Assembly: GCF_900103125.1 (NCBI RefSeq)
Contig: NZ_FNJV01000002.1
Coordinates: 496,001-560,000 of the forward strand
Reading direction: 5' to 3'
Length of the DNA: 64,000 bases
From: Mucilaginibacter sp. OK268
Lineage (GTDB): Bacteria; Bacteroidota; Bacteroidia; Sphingobacteriales; Sphingobacteriaceae
Shown: positions 16,709 to 23,823 of the stretch, in pieces
Layout of the letters: every line of letters starts with the position of its first letter
Position numbering within the stretch: the first letter of the stretch is position 1
The notes under the pieces: generated by a model
Told to the model about the DNA's origin: nothing
The model's database searches: none
The model's input: only the letters and a program-made list of their open reading frames with translations
Position numbers and translations under genes: made by a program

Positions 16709-17275
16709 TCAAACCCTTAGTGAGCCCCGGAAACCCCTGGCGGCATAGTAAGATTCTGCACCGTTATGGTATACAAAAACGGTATCGTACCGGCGATCAC
16801 AAAATATCGCCCCACCCAATTTCCGGATATCAGCAGGTGTTTTTACCCAGCAGGATGTCTTGGTATCAAACTTTCCCAATTGCTGTAGTTCCCGGTATTG
16901 TTCTTCCGTTAACAATTCAATACCCATATCCCGTGCCATCTCCACGGCACTGTTTTCGGGTTTATGTTCTTTCCGGGCCTCCAGCGCTTCATGGTCATAA
17001 CAAATACTCCGGCGGCCTTTAGGGCTTTCGGCCGAACAATCATAAAAAATGTATTCGCCCGTCTTTTTATCATGCCCAACAACATCCGGTTCACCACCGG
17101 TTATTTCCATTTCATCAAGCACCCATAGTTTTTCAGCATTGGTTTCCAGCTTCGCCTGTACTTTAGCCCATTCCATACCTTTGTGGCGGTTCCTGTTTTT
17201 CTCAAAACGGCTTTTTAATGTATTGATCAATTCGTCACACTGTTCTGGTGACAATTGTTTTTTATTACTCTTCAT
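16709..17275 (-). CDS. DUF4256 family protein
   Basis: Starting from the Met codon at 17275 (MKSNKKQLSPEQ) the product is about 188 residues, the usual length of DUF4256 proteins. Family hallmarks are GMEWAKVQAKLE, TGGEPDVVGHD, DCSAESPKGRRS and the C-terminal FVYHNGAESYYAARGFRG. The function is unknown; the protein is soluble and probably cytoplasmic. An upstream in-frame start at 17326 adds a basic, poorly conserved stretch and is less likely. It sits with YdeI and SRPBCC genes, a grouping that recurs in Bacteroidetes stress-type clusters. Confidence 0.87.
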   Translation of the reverse strand: MKSNKKQLSPEQCDELINTLKSRFEKNRNRHKGMEWAKVQAKLETNAEKLWVLDEMEITGGEPDVVGHDKKTGEYIFYDCSAESPKGRRSICYDHEALEARKEHKPENSAVEMARDMGIELLTEEQYRELQQLGKFDTKTSCWVKTPADIRKLGGAIFCDRRYDTVFVYHNGAESYYAARGFRGSLRV

Positions 17276-17335
17276 GTTGTTTTGTATTTTATGTTTTGCA
17301 AGTTTTCTTGACTTAAAACATTTCAATTAGCTAGG

Positions 17336-17668
17336 TCAATGTTCATTATTTTTCTCAATGTATCGACTATAAAAAACATTTGTCCCTTTTGCATCAATTC
17401 TACCTACAATTACTTCGGCAGAACTTTTACTTATGTCCAAATTCGGTCGTAAATGAATATGTTCTCTCGCTCCAATTGGAAGGTCTTTTACAGAATCTTG
17501 ATTTAAGTCTGCTATTCTTATTAAAAGCTTCGCAAAAGATTTCAGACCTTCGGGGTCACCGTGAATTAATACGTCTTGCCATTTCACTTTTTCACCTTCA
17601 AACTCATCTTCATTATCTACAACAAAAATGTCCAAATGCCCTGTAATTTCTGATTTATATTTCTCCAT
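17336..17668 (-). CDS. Imm32-like small protein
   Basis: This 110-residue acidic soluble protein has the segments HGDPEGLKSFAKLLIRIADL (residues about 36-55) and GAREHIHLRP (about 66-75), which resemble the Imm32 family of immunity-like proteins. If that is right it belongs to a fold associated with protection from polymorphic toxins, but no toxin gene is next to it, and many family members are orphans of unknown role. It lies between the DoxX and DUF4256 genes on the same strand and could be in the same transcript. Family assignment is from memory of the motif and moderate only. Confidence 0.6.
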   Translation of the reverse strand: MEKYKSEITGHLDIFVVDNEDEFEGEKVKWQDVLIHGDPEGLKSFAKLLIRIADLNQDSVKDLPIGAREHIHLRPNLDISKSSAEVIVGRIDAKGTNVFYSRYIEKNNEH

Positions 17669-17730
17669 TGTTAAATTTCATATTTCAAACGCCCGTTTCC
17701 TCATTCTCTTCCTGTCACTTTTAGAATTTA

Positions 17731-18111
17731 TTAATCAACAGAAATGATCTTTCTATCGGCTGGTCTCAAATACCAGGATAAAACAGCAAAAACGGCCAAT
17801 ATTAACGGAGCAATTATTTGTGCGGAGATGTCGTTGCTGGCAATATGCGAAATCACCGCGCCGCTCATCACAAAAAATATACCCGCGTATGCCCATTCCT
17901 TTAGCAATTTAAATCCGGGAATTAATATCGCTATTATACCTAACATTTTCCAGACGCCTATAATCGAAATAAAGTAAGTAGGATATCCCAAAGGCTTAAA
18001 ACCCTTCACCACTCCTTCTGTCTGTAGAGCCTGTGCTAATCCACCCGAAAAAATGCAGAAGGATAATATTACCGTAATTATCCAATACCAAATCAGTTTT
18101 TTCTTTTCCAT
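17731..18111 (-). CDS. DoxX-like membrane protein
   Basis: The 126-residue protein has four predicted membrane helices (about residues 8-28, 47-67, 73-93 and 97-116) in the pattern of the DoxX_2 family; segment IIGVWKMLGIIAILIPGFKLLKEWAYAG is shared in that family and is here cited only by its position, residues about 50-77. DoxX-like proteins are small inner-membrane proteins of unclear function, often next to ArsR and SRPBCC genes as here. It is the third gene of the ArsR operon, seven bases after the SRPBCC stop. Confidence 0.85.
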   Translation of the reverse strand: MEKKKLIWYWIITVILSFCIFSGGLAQALQTEGVVKGFKPLGYPTYFISIIGVWKMLGIIAILIPGFKLLKEWAYAGIFFVMSGAVISHIASNDISAQIIAPLILAVFAVLSWYLRPADRKIISVD

Positions 18112-18118
18112 TTTTTAA

Positions 18119-18586
18119 TTATTTTAATTGGTTTACAATGTTTTGCAAGCGGTTATGTGCCATATTGATGCCCTGGGCAAAAGGCAACTGTAGCATTTGA
18201 TCACGGAGTGCGACCGATCTGTATACAACATGCATAGTGAGTTTGCTGGTGTCGCCGGTAAGTTGTTCAAATTCCAGGAACTCCAGCTGAACGTCAAAAG
18301 GTGCATTCTCCATTTCAAACGTCCGGGTGATCTTCTGATTCGGAACAAACTCATGGATTGTCCCATTGGCTTTAAAAACCACGTTTCCCTTGGCATCAGA
18401 TGTTTCAAATTGATAACCGCCGTGCTTTTTATTGTCCAGTTTCAGCACTTTAGTCCCCATCCATTGCTCAACTAGCTCAGGCTCTTCATAGGCTTTAAAA
18501 AGTAGCTCCAGAGGTAAATCAAATTCCCTGGTGATCACTAAGTCATGCTGGCCGTTTTCGGCATGGATCTTTGTTTTTAGTTCCAT
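18119..18586 (-). CDS. SRPBCC / AHSA1-like protein
   Basis: The 155-residue soluble protein is a single START-like SRPBCC domain of the AHSA1 (activator of Hsp90 ATPase homologue) group. The N-terminal ITREFDLPLELLFKAYEEPE and VEQWMGT are the family signature, followed by beta strands and a C-terminal helix. Such domains bind hydrophobic ligands; the ligand here is unknown. The start lies seven bases after the ArsR stop and the DoxX gene follows eight bases later, so the three form one operon. Confidence 0.9.
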   Translation of the reverse strand: MELKTKIHAENGQHDLVITREFDLPLELLFKAYEEPELVEQWMGTKVLKLDNKKHGGYQFETSDAKGNVVFKANGTIHEFVPNQKITRTFEMENAPFDVQLEFLEFEQLTGDTSKLTMHVVYRSVALRDQMLQLPFAQGINMAHNRLQNIVNQLK

Positions 18587-18592
18587 CGTGTT

Positions 18593-18916
18593 TTATTTTT
18601 TGGATTGATAGTTTTTCATTATGGCTTCCAGTTTGTTAAATCTATCATCCCACATTTGGCGGAATGGTTCAATAAAGTCTGCTACATCTTTCATTTTTTG
18701 CGCGTTAATGTGATAGTAAATTTCCCTGCCGGTTTGTTTTTGTTCCAATAATTCGCACTCGGTAAGTATTTGTAAGTGTTTGGATACTGTTGGTCTGGCG
18801 GTATCAAAATTGGAGGCTATGGCTCCGGCTGTTAAGGCTTGCGAAGCAACCAGCAACAGTATGGCCCTTCGTGTCGGGTCGGCGATAGCCTGAAATACGT
18901 CTCGTCTTAAATTCAT
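18593..18916 (-). CDS. ArsR-family transcriptional regulator
   Basis: The 107-residue protein is a winged helix-turn-helix regulator ([19 protein letters not shown] at the start, [20 protein letters not shown] as recognition helix, then [11 protein letters not shown] as wing). It lacks the metal-binding CxC motif of arsenic or zinc sensors, so it belongs to the group that pairs with SRPBCC proteins and is not obviously a metal sensor. It is first in the operon with SRPBCC and DoxX, and two nested palindromes overlap its start codon, which suggests self-repression. Confidence 0.9.
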   Translation of the reverse strand: MNLRRDVFQAIADPTRRAILLLVASQALTAGAIASNFDTARPTVSKHLQILTECELLEQKQTGREIYYHINAQKMKDVADFIEPFRQMWDDRFNKLEAIMKNYQSKK

Positions 18917-18966
18917 TGCGTAGTCATTTGACTACAAATATATATGTAGTTATTTAACTACGCAAT
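18915..18966. promoter_or_regulatory. Double palindromic operator at the ArsR start
   Basis: Two inner palindromes, gtagtcatttgactac (18920-18935) and gtagttatttaactac (18946-18961), share the half-site GTAGT and stand 26 bp apart. Together they form a larger inverted repeat attgcgtag...ctacgcaat over 18915-18966. It covers the ArsR start codon and promoter region, as expected for an autorepressor. Confidence 0.7.
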
Positions 18967-19100
18967 ATTTTTGAGATATTTTTTTTACGGATACGTTATA
19001 AACTGTAAATCTGGATGATTAGCAGAAGTCAGTATTTAGCTAAAAACTAATACTTTATGCAAACGGGATAGAGATCACCAACAGCAAGAGGAATTTTTGT

Positions 19101-19134
19101 GCAAATGTGCATGTCTTTACACATGCACATTTGC
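19101..19134. terminator. 14-bp perfect hairpin, possible terminator
   Basis: Arms gcaaatgtgcatgt and acatgcacatttgc pair exactly around a 6-base loop. It lies 11 bp past the stop of the small minus-strand membrane peptide (19145-19246). There is no strong T-run on the minus strand, so terminator function is tentative. Confidence 0.5.
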
Positions 19135-19144
19135 AGGTTTTAGA

Positions 19145-19246
19145 TTAGCCCTTTTTAAAATATCTGTTTTTAATAAAGGACGTGAACAGGATACCCGCCA
19201 CACTACAGGCAACCAATAGATAAACAATCAGGATGTGTTTTTGCAT
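19145..19246 (-). CDS. Possible 33-residue single-pass membrane peptide
   Basis: The minus strand from ATG 19244-19246 to TAA 19145-19147 encodes 33 residues: a short polar start (MQKH), one hydrophobic segment of about 22 residues containing LIVYLLVACSVAGILFTSF, and a basic tail ending NRYFKKG. This is the layout of small inner-membrane peptides with the tail in the cytoplasm. A hairpin follows its stop. No family is recognised and no strong ribosome site is visible, which is normal for Bacteroidetes. It fills a 450-bp gap between divergent genes. It may be real but is unproven. Confidence 0.45.
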   Translation of the reverse strand: MQKHILIVYLLVACSVAGILFTSFIKNRYFKKG

Positions 19247-19414
19247 TTTGGTTTATAATTTTTCTAAATGTAACGGATGTGATACAAAAGATGCAAGTGT
19301 TTTGAAAAATAATCTTTTAACCCGATGGGATAAAAAGTCAGAAAAATGTCATTTGATGGTTTGTTTTATGTCATTATTCCTGATCATTTTATAATTGTAA
19401 AAATAAAATCCATC

Positions 19415-19753
19415 ATGAAAAATTATATTGTACTATTCCGCGAACCGGATGGCCGCGTTGATGAACATCCGGCCGAAGCGATCAAAAAGCACCAGGAAAA
19501 CTGGGCCGCCTGGTTTAACCAATGGGGAGCAGCTGGCAAACTGGCCGGAGGAAGCGGGCTAACCCTGGAAGGCCGCATTATCAAAGAAAACGGTAGCATC
19601 GTAACAGATATTCACCGGGTAGGCAGCGAGATAGTAGGCGGTTATCTGCTAATTAAAGCGGACAGCATTGATGAGGCAACACAGATAGCAGCCTCCTGCC
19701 CCATTTATGAGTTTGGTGGCTATGCCGAAGTACGCGAAATGCAAAACCAATAG
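19415..19753 (+). CDS. YCII-related (DGPF) domain protein
   Basis: The start at 19415 (MKNYIVLFRE) gives 112 residues, a typical length; the in-frame upstream start at 19346 is less likely. The protein is a ferredoxin-like YCII/DGPF domain: YIVLFREPDGR at the start, the central KLAGGSGLTLEGRII, and the C-terminal KADSIDEATQIAASCPIYEFGGYAEVRE, which is cited here as residues about 75-108. The family is often coupled to ECF sigma factors or found alone; function is unknown. A close relative is at 36912-37253. It precedes the AraC gene by about 100 bp. Confidence 0.88.
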   Translation: MKNYIVLFREPDGRVDEHPAEAIKKHQENWAAWFNQWGAAGKLAGGSGLTLEGRIIKENGSIVTDIHRVGSEIVGGYLLIKADSIDEATQIAASCPIYEFGGYAEVREMQNQ

Positions 19754-19834
19754 CCGGTTTATCATACTTTAGGTAAAGTATTTGTTATAAAAGGCACTTC
19801 AATCCATCGGTATCCATCCATCAGTAACATTTTT

Positions 19835-19850
19835 CTTTGAAATGTTTAAC
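19835..19850 (+). promoter_or_regulatory. Candidate AraC-binding motif and promoter, copy 1
   Basis: The 16-mer ctttgaaatgtttaac sits 7 bp before the AraC start and overlaps a TAACTTTG box (19847-19854) of the Bacteroidetes -7 type. The same 16-mer with one change occurs at 20764-20779 before the dehydrogenase. Placement on the promoter suggests autorepression. Confidence 0.5.
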
Positions 19851-19857
19851 TTTGGAC

Positions 19858-20748
19858 ATGGAAGCCATCGGTATAAAAAAAGCGATCACTAACGAATACC
19901 TGGAAAATTTAAGCAACGAACCCGGGCAGTTCAGGGTTGCACCCAGCTACGAGGGTTATTGCAACCTGGCTTCTTTTAATCGCCGTGATTTTTACAAGAT
20001 CACGCTAACCCTGCATGGCAAAAGTCAGCTGATGTACGCCAACCGGGGTATTGAAATTGATAAACCCGCGCTGGTGTTCACCAATCCGATGGTTCCTTAC
20101 TCCTGGGAAGGTGACCACGTAGGCCCCGATAGCTACTTCTGTGTATTTACGAATGAGTTTCTGCAAAACGGCAACCGCATGGAAAGCCTCGAAGAATCAA
20201 ACCTGTTTAAGGCTGGCGGCGACCCGGTTTATTTTTTGACCGACGAACAGGCAAGCTATATAGGCAGCGTGTTTAAGCGCATGTTGCAGGAGTCTGAAAC
20301 CGACTATATCTACAAATATGAGCTGATCCGTAACCAACTGAACCTCATTATACATGAGGCTATTAAAATGCAACCGGCAGTGGCTTTTTATAACCCGCAA
20401 AACGCGGCCTCGCGCATTGCGCAGTTGTTTTTGAAACTGCTCGAGAAACAATTCCCGGTTGATTCGCCGCAGTATACGCTGGTACTTAAAAAAGCCAGCG
20501 ACTACGCCGACAAACTGGCTGTGCACGTAAACCACCTGAATGCTGCCGTGCGCGAGATCACCGGAAAATCAACTACCGCACACATTAATGACAGGATATT
20601 GAACGAGGCCAAATCATTATTAACGCACACCAACTGGAGCGTTGCCCAAATAGCCCGCAGCCTGGGTTTTGATTATGCATCGTACTTTAATAACTTTTTC
20701 AAGAAACACGCCGGGCTTACACCAATGGCCCTCCGCAAAACTCTTTGA
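19858..20748 (+). CDS. AraC-family transcriptional regulator
   Basis: With the Met codon at 19858 the product is 296 residues: an N-terminal cupin-like sensor domain (to about residue 165, with ALVFTNPMVPYSWEG) and a C-terminal double helix-turn-helix (about 190-296, with EITGKSTTAHINDRILNEAK and SLGFDYASYFNNFFKKHAGL). This matches the AraC proteins that in Bacteroidetes sit directly before oxidoreductase genes and activate them. The zinc dehydrogenase follows 91 bp downstream on the same strand, and a shared 16-bp motif precedes both genes, so control of both is likely. A start at 19837 is possible but adds only seven residues. Confidence 0.9.
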   Translation: MEAIGIKKAITNEYLENLSNEPGQFRVAPSYEGYCNLASFNRRDFYKITLTLHGKSQLMYANRGIEIDKPALVFTNPMVPYSWEGDHVGPDSYFCVFTNEFLQNGNRMESLEESNLFKAGGDPVYFLTDEQASYIGSVFKRMLQESETDYIYKYELIRNQLNLIIHEAIKMQPAVAFYNPQNAASRIAQLFLKLLEKQFPVDSPQYTLVLKKASDYADKLAVHVNHLNAAVREITGKSTTAHINDRILNEAKSLLTHTNWSVAQIARSLGFDYASYFNNFFKKHAGLTPMALRKTL

Positions 20749-20763
20749 AAAGTATAATTATTA

Positions 20764-20808
20764 CTTTGAAACGTTTAACAGCTGTTCAAGCCGGCCGTTA
20801 TAACTTTG
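20764..20808 (+). promoter_or_regulatory. Candidate AraC-activated promoter of the dehydrogenase
   Basis: A copy of the 16-mer, ctttgaaacgtttaac (20764-20779), is followed 21 bp later by TAACTTTG (20801-20808), a match to the TAnnTTTG -7 box, and the start codon is at 20840. The motif lies where the -33 region would be, the place from which AraC activators contact RNA polymerase. Confidence 0.55.
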
Positions 20809-20839
20809 CTTTAACGAAAACATAAAATCAACATTTATT

Positions 20840-21880
20840 ATGATACAAGCAAAAGCGTATGCCGCCCAAACGCCTGAAACTGACCTGGCGCCATGGGGTT
20901 TTGAACGCCGTGAGGTTGGGCCTCATGATGTTCAGATAGAAATACTTTTCTGTGGTGTATGCCACTCCGATCTTCACCAGATTAAAAACGATTGGTTCCC
21001 GGGGATATTCCCGATGGTACCTGGCCACGAAATTGTGGGCAAAATTGTTAAAGTAGGTGATCATGTTAAAAAATTCAAGGTAGACGAGCTTGCCGGTGTT
21101 GGCTGTATGGTTGATTCATGCCAGGTTTGCGAAAACTGTAAAGACGGTTTGGAGCAATACTGCCTGGAAGGTAGCACCCAAACGTATAACAGCAACGACA
21201 GAAGCGGTGTACCTACCTACGGTGGTTACTCCAACACTATTGTGGTTCGTGAAGAATTTGTACTGCACGTGTCAGACAAATTGCCGCTTGCCGCAACAGC
21301 TCCGTTACTTTGCGCCGGTATTACTACCTACTCGCCATTACGCCACTGGAAGGTGGGCAAAGGTCACAAATTAGCTGTTTTAGGCTTAGGTGGTTTAGGC
21401 CACATGGGGGTTAAATTTGGTGCTGCCTTTGGTGCCGAAGTAACCGTACTCAGTACATCACCTTCAAAAGAGGTTGAGGCCAAAGCATTAGGGGCACATC
21501 ATTTTGTGGTTACTTCCGACCCTGAGCATGTAAAAGCCGTTAGCGGATCCTTTGATTTTATCCTGGATACCGTTTCGGCCGAGCATGATATGAACCTGTA
21601 CCTGTCGTTATTAAGAACAAACGGCACGCTGATTGGTGTAGGTGTACCATCACAACCTTACTCCATTCAGCCATTCTCCTTACTGGCTGGTCGTAAAAGC
21701 ATGGCTGGTTCTGGTATAGGAGGCATTCCAGAAACTCAGGAAATGCTTGATTTTTGTGCCGAACACAATATCGTTTCTGATATTGAACTGATAGATATCA
21801 AAGACATCACCGCGTCATACGAGCGTATGCTGAAAGGCGACGTACGTTACCGCTTTGTAATTGATATGGCAACTTTGTAA
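20840..21880 (+). CDS. Zinc-dependent NAD(P) alcohol dehydrogenase (CAD/YahK-like)
   Basis: The 346-residue medium-chain dehydrogenase should oxidise alcohols or reduce aldehydes with NAD(P)(H) in the cytoplasm. The catalytic zinc site is intact (Cys41 in CGVCHSDLH, His-Glu in PGHE at 63-64), as is the structural zinc cluster of four cysteines at about residues 94-113 (CQVCENCKDGLEQYC). The nucleotide fold GLGGLGHMGVKFGAAFG is at about 181-197. The pattern fits the YahK/cinnamyl alcohol dehydrogenase group of broad aldehyde reductases. Regulation by the upstream AraC protein is likely, and a terminator follows. Confidence 0.93.
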   Translation: MIQAKAYAAQTPETDLAPWGFERREVGPHDVQIEILFCGVCHSDLHQIKNDWFPGIFPMVPGHEIVGKIVKVGDHVKKFKVDELAGVGCMVDSCQVCENCKDGLEQYCLEGSTQTYNSNDRSGVPTYGGYSNTIVVREEFVLHVSDKLPLAATAPLLCAGITTYSPLRHWKVGKGHKLAVLGLGGLGHMGVKFGAAFGAEVTVLSTSPSKEVEAKALGAHHFVVTSDPEHVKAVSGSFDFILDTVSAEHDMNLYLSLLRTNGTLIGVGVPSQPYSIQPFSLLAGRKSMAGSGIGGIPETQEMLDFCAEHNIVSDIELIDIKDITASYERMLKGDVRYRFVIDMATL

Positions 21881-21900
21881 CATTAACTAAACTAAAACTA

Positions 21901-21936
21901 AAAGCGCCTTTCCGGTTTTCCGGAGGGCGCTTTTTT
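21901..21936 (+). terminator. Rho-independent terminator after the dehydrogenase
   Basis: The stem aaagcgcc..tccgg pairs with ccgga.gggcgcttt around a TTTT loop and ends in a T-run (cttttttaa). It begins 20 bp past the dehydrogenase stop. Confidence 0.85.
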
Positions 21937-22100
21937 AATTATTGAATTAATGATTTAGTGAATTACTGATTTCTTCTTCCCCGTCAGCAGAACAGCTTCG
22001 GGCGAAAGCAGATAATTGCCTGAACCATGATTTATTGGATTTCGGGATTACCAGGATTTCTTTAATTGCAATCAGGTGATACCTGCAACCCAAAAAGTTT
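21937..22100. other. Gene-free stretch with a CCCCGTCAGCAG-type repeat
   Basis: Between the terminator and the next repeat no gene is visible. The part from 21976 shares wording with 32140-32240: ccccgtcagcag, agcttcgg(g/a)(c/t)gaaagc and ttg(c/t)ctgaaccatg. It is a dispersed intergenic repeat. Confidence 0.5.
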
Positions 22101-22257
22101 GTCATCCTGAGGAACGAAGGATCTTCTTCAACATATCTGTTCACAACAGATACTACCCTCCGTTTAGCATGACAAACGTGACTGGCCCTCCCGCGGCCAA
22201 GAGCGGGTCTGCGCCATACATACCTACGAATAGATCCTTCGCTCCGCTCAGGATGAC
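22101..22257. repeat. GTCATCCTGAG-type inverted repeat, copy 1
   Basis: The element begins gtcatcctgaggaacgaagg and ends ccttcgctccgctcaggatgac, imperfect inverted ends around a 115-bp middle. Related elements are at 33532-33624 and 52687-52758. It is a common Bacteroidetes intergenic hairpin. Confidence 0.75.
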
Positions 22258-22346
22258 AAACTTGAAAAAGATATTGGTTTGTAATGATGCGAATAACGTC
22301 CATAAAAAAGAGGATTATCGCATAAATATCTGATAAAGAATATACT

Positions 22347-22354
22347 TATATTTG
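22347..22354 (+). promoter_or_regulatory. Putative -7 promoter box of the AraC gene at 22378
   Basis: TATATTTG matches the Bacteroidetes -7 consensus TAnnTTTG and lies 23 bp before the start codon. No clear -33 TTTG partner is seen. Confidence 0.4.
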
Positions 22355-22377
22355 TATATCACCTGCTTGAAACCATA

Positions 22378-23193
22378 ATGAATTACCGTCAGTTATCACC
22401 GCCTGACTATCTAAAAAACCACATCCGCTTTTTCTGGACACTGGAAAGCGACGATTCGGCTGTGTTTACCCGTTCTTTCAGAACCATGGCCGAAGGCTGC
22501 CCGGGCCTGATCTTTCAATCGCCGGATAAGGGACCGATGTACCAGTTTGATAAAAAACTACCCCATATTTTCATCTACGGGCAATCAACCCGCCATGCCG
22601 ATATCCAGTTTGGCGCCGTTTTTAGTACCATTGGTGTTTGTTTTTTCCCAAACGCCATCAAAGCCATATTCGGGTTTGATGCCTATGAACTTACCGACGA
22701 TTGCACCTGCCTTGACCTGATAGCCCGCAAAGACGGCTTTTTATTATCAGAGCAGCTACTGGAGACTGAATCACTGGCCGACCGCATAGAGGTATTGTGC
22801 GCCTACCTGTTTTTTAAGCTCCAAAAAAATACCCGGTACGAAGATGAGACCATGCAATTTGCCATAACCCGTATTGTTCAATCCAAAGGAAATATCTCCC
22901 TCAAGGAGTTGCAGGATTATCTGCAACTTTCGGAGCGTAGTTTTGAACGCAGGTTTAAGCAATATGTAGGTATATCTCCCAAATTATACTCCAGGATCTC
23001 CCGGTTCCAGGCTGTGCTCAACCAGCTCCGCCTTGGCCAACATGACCGCCTTACCGACCTGGCCTATGAAAACGACTATGCCGATCAATCGCACTTTATA
23101 CGCTCGTTCAAAGAGTTTGCCGGCTGTTCCCCCCTTCAATACCAAAAGCAATCCATGCAGCAAGTAGAGAATTTTTATGAGAAGGTAGTATAA
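22378..23193 (+). CDS. AraC-family regulator with DUF6597 domain
   Basis: This 271-residue protein has an N-terminal DUF6597-type sensor domain (start MNYRQLSPPDYLKNHIRFFW, with GQSTRHADIQFGAVFSTIGV near residue 75) and a C-terminal AraC double helix-turn-helix (about 160-260, with LQLSERSFERRFKQYVGISP and YENDYADQSHFIRSFKEFAG). A paralogue with the same layout is at 56221-57036. The two carry no known ligand, and no obvious target gene adjoins this one. The neighbouring NTF2-like gene is convergent. Confidence 0.9.
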   Translation: MNYRQLSPPDYLKNHIRFFWTLESDDSAVFTRSFRTMAEGCPGLIFQSPDKGPMYQFDKKLPHIFIYGQSTRHADIQFGAVFSTIGVCFFPNAIKAIFGFDAYELTDDCTCLDLIARKDGFLLSEQLLETESLADRIEVLCAYLFFKLQKNTRYEDETMQFAITRIVQSKGNISLKELQDYLQLSERSFERRFKQYVGISPKLYSRISRFQAVLNQLRLGQHDRLTDLAYENDYADQSHFIRSFKEFAGCSPLQYQKQSMQQVENFYEKVV

Positions 23194-23238
23194 GCATGCA
23201 TGTTTGGAAGAATCAAAATAAAAATTAAATACAGGTTT

Positions 23239-23374
23239 GGGCTAAAGCCCATAACCGCTTAATTATAGCCCGTTGGTTAAAACCAACGGCAATGAAGGGT
23301 AAATCAATTTTTTCCTATTCATTGCCGTCCCATTTATGGGGCGGATAATAAAAAGTGCTTGGGGGGCTTTAGCC
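23239..23374. repeat. GGGCTAAAGCCC-type inverted repeat element
   Basis: The element runs from gggctaaagccc to ggggggctttagcc and holds an inner hairpin ccgttgg/ccaacgg at 23270-23289 and the word attgccgt twice in opposite sense. It lies between convergent genes. Similar elements are known from Sphingobacteriaceae intergenic DNA. Confidence 0.65.
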
Positions 23375-23432
23375 GAAAAATAATCTTCCAAATATCCATA
23401 ATGAAAGCATCTTGTATTTTACAGATTAGAGC

Positions 23433-23786
23433 TTACCTCGCCTGCCCGTAGTAAGCCTTTACCAGCGTAGCCTTGCCGTTTTCGTCCAAAACAGCTACAT
23501 CAGCTACCATCGCGCCGGTTTCCCGTTTGTAAATAATGGTGATGCCGTCGGTTCCGCTCAGCACGTCTATCAACTCAAAATACAGATTGGGGGCCAGCTC
23601 CAGGCCTTTCAAGAAATGCGCCCTTAAGTTTTCTTTCCCGATGATCTTACCATCGGCAATATTCCACCTTTTGATAACGGTGAGCGAGTAAAATACAATA
23701 TCGTTGGTGTAGTGCGTCATGATCCGGTCAATGTCCCGTTTATTCCAGGCATCTATCCAGTCCAAAGCGATGGCTTGAGTATCCAT
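23433..23786 (-). CDS. SnoaL/NTF2-like protein
   Basis: The 117-residue soluble protein is an NTF2-like cone fold of the SnoaL_2 type: WIDAWNKRDIDRIMTHYTND at the start, then IIGKENLRAHFLKGLELAPN and a C-terminal four-strand sheet. Members serve as small enzymes or ligand pockets, and sequence gives no substrate. No signal peptide is present, unlike the two other NTF2-like proteins of the window (35423-35914 and 55668-56141). It is 38 bp upstream of nothing in its own strand direction except the gap before the repeat, and follows the MFS gene on the minus strand, possibly in one transcript. Confidence 0.83.
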   Translation of the reverse strand: MDTQAIALDWIDAWNKRDIDRIMTHYTNDIVFYSLTVIKRWNIADGKIIGKENLRAHFLKGLELAPNLYFELIDVLSGTDGITIIYKRETGAMVADVAVLDENGKATLVKAYYGQAR

Positions 23787-23823
23787 TTGGTTTATTTATG
23801 ATATATAAATATACGGGTTTTAG

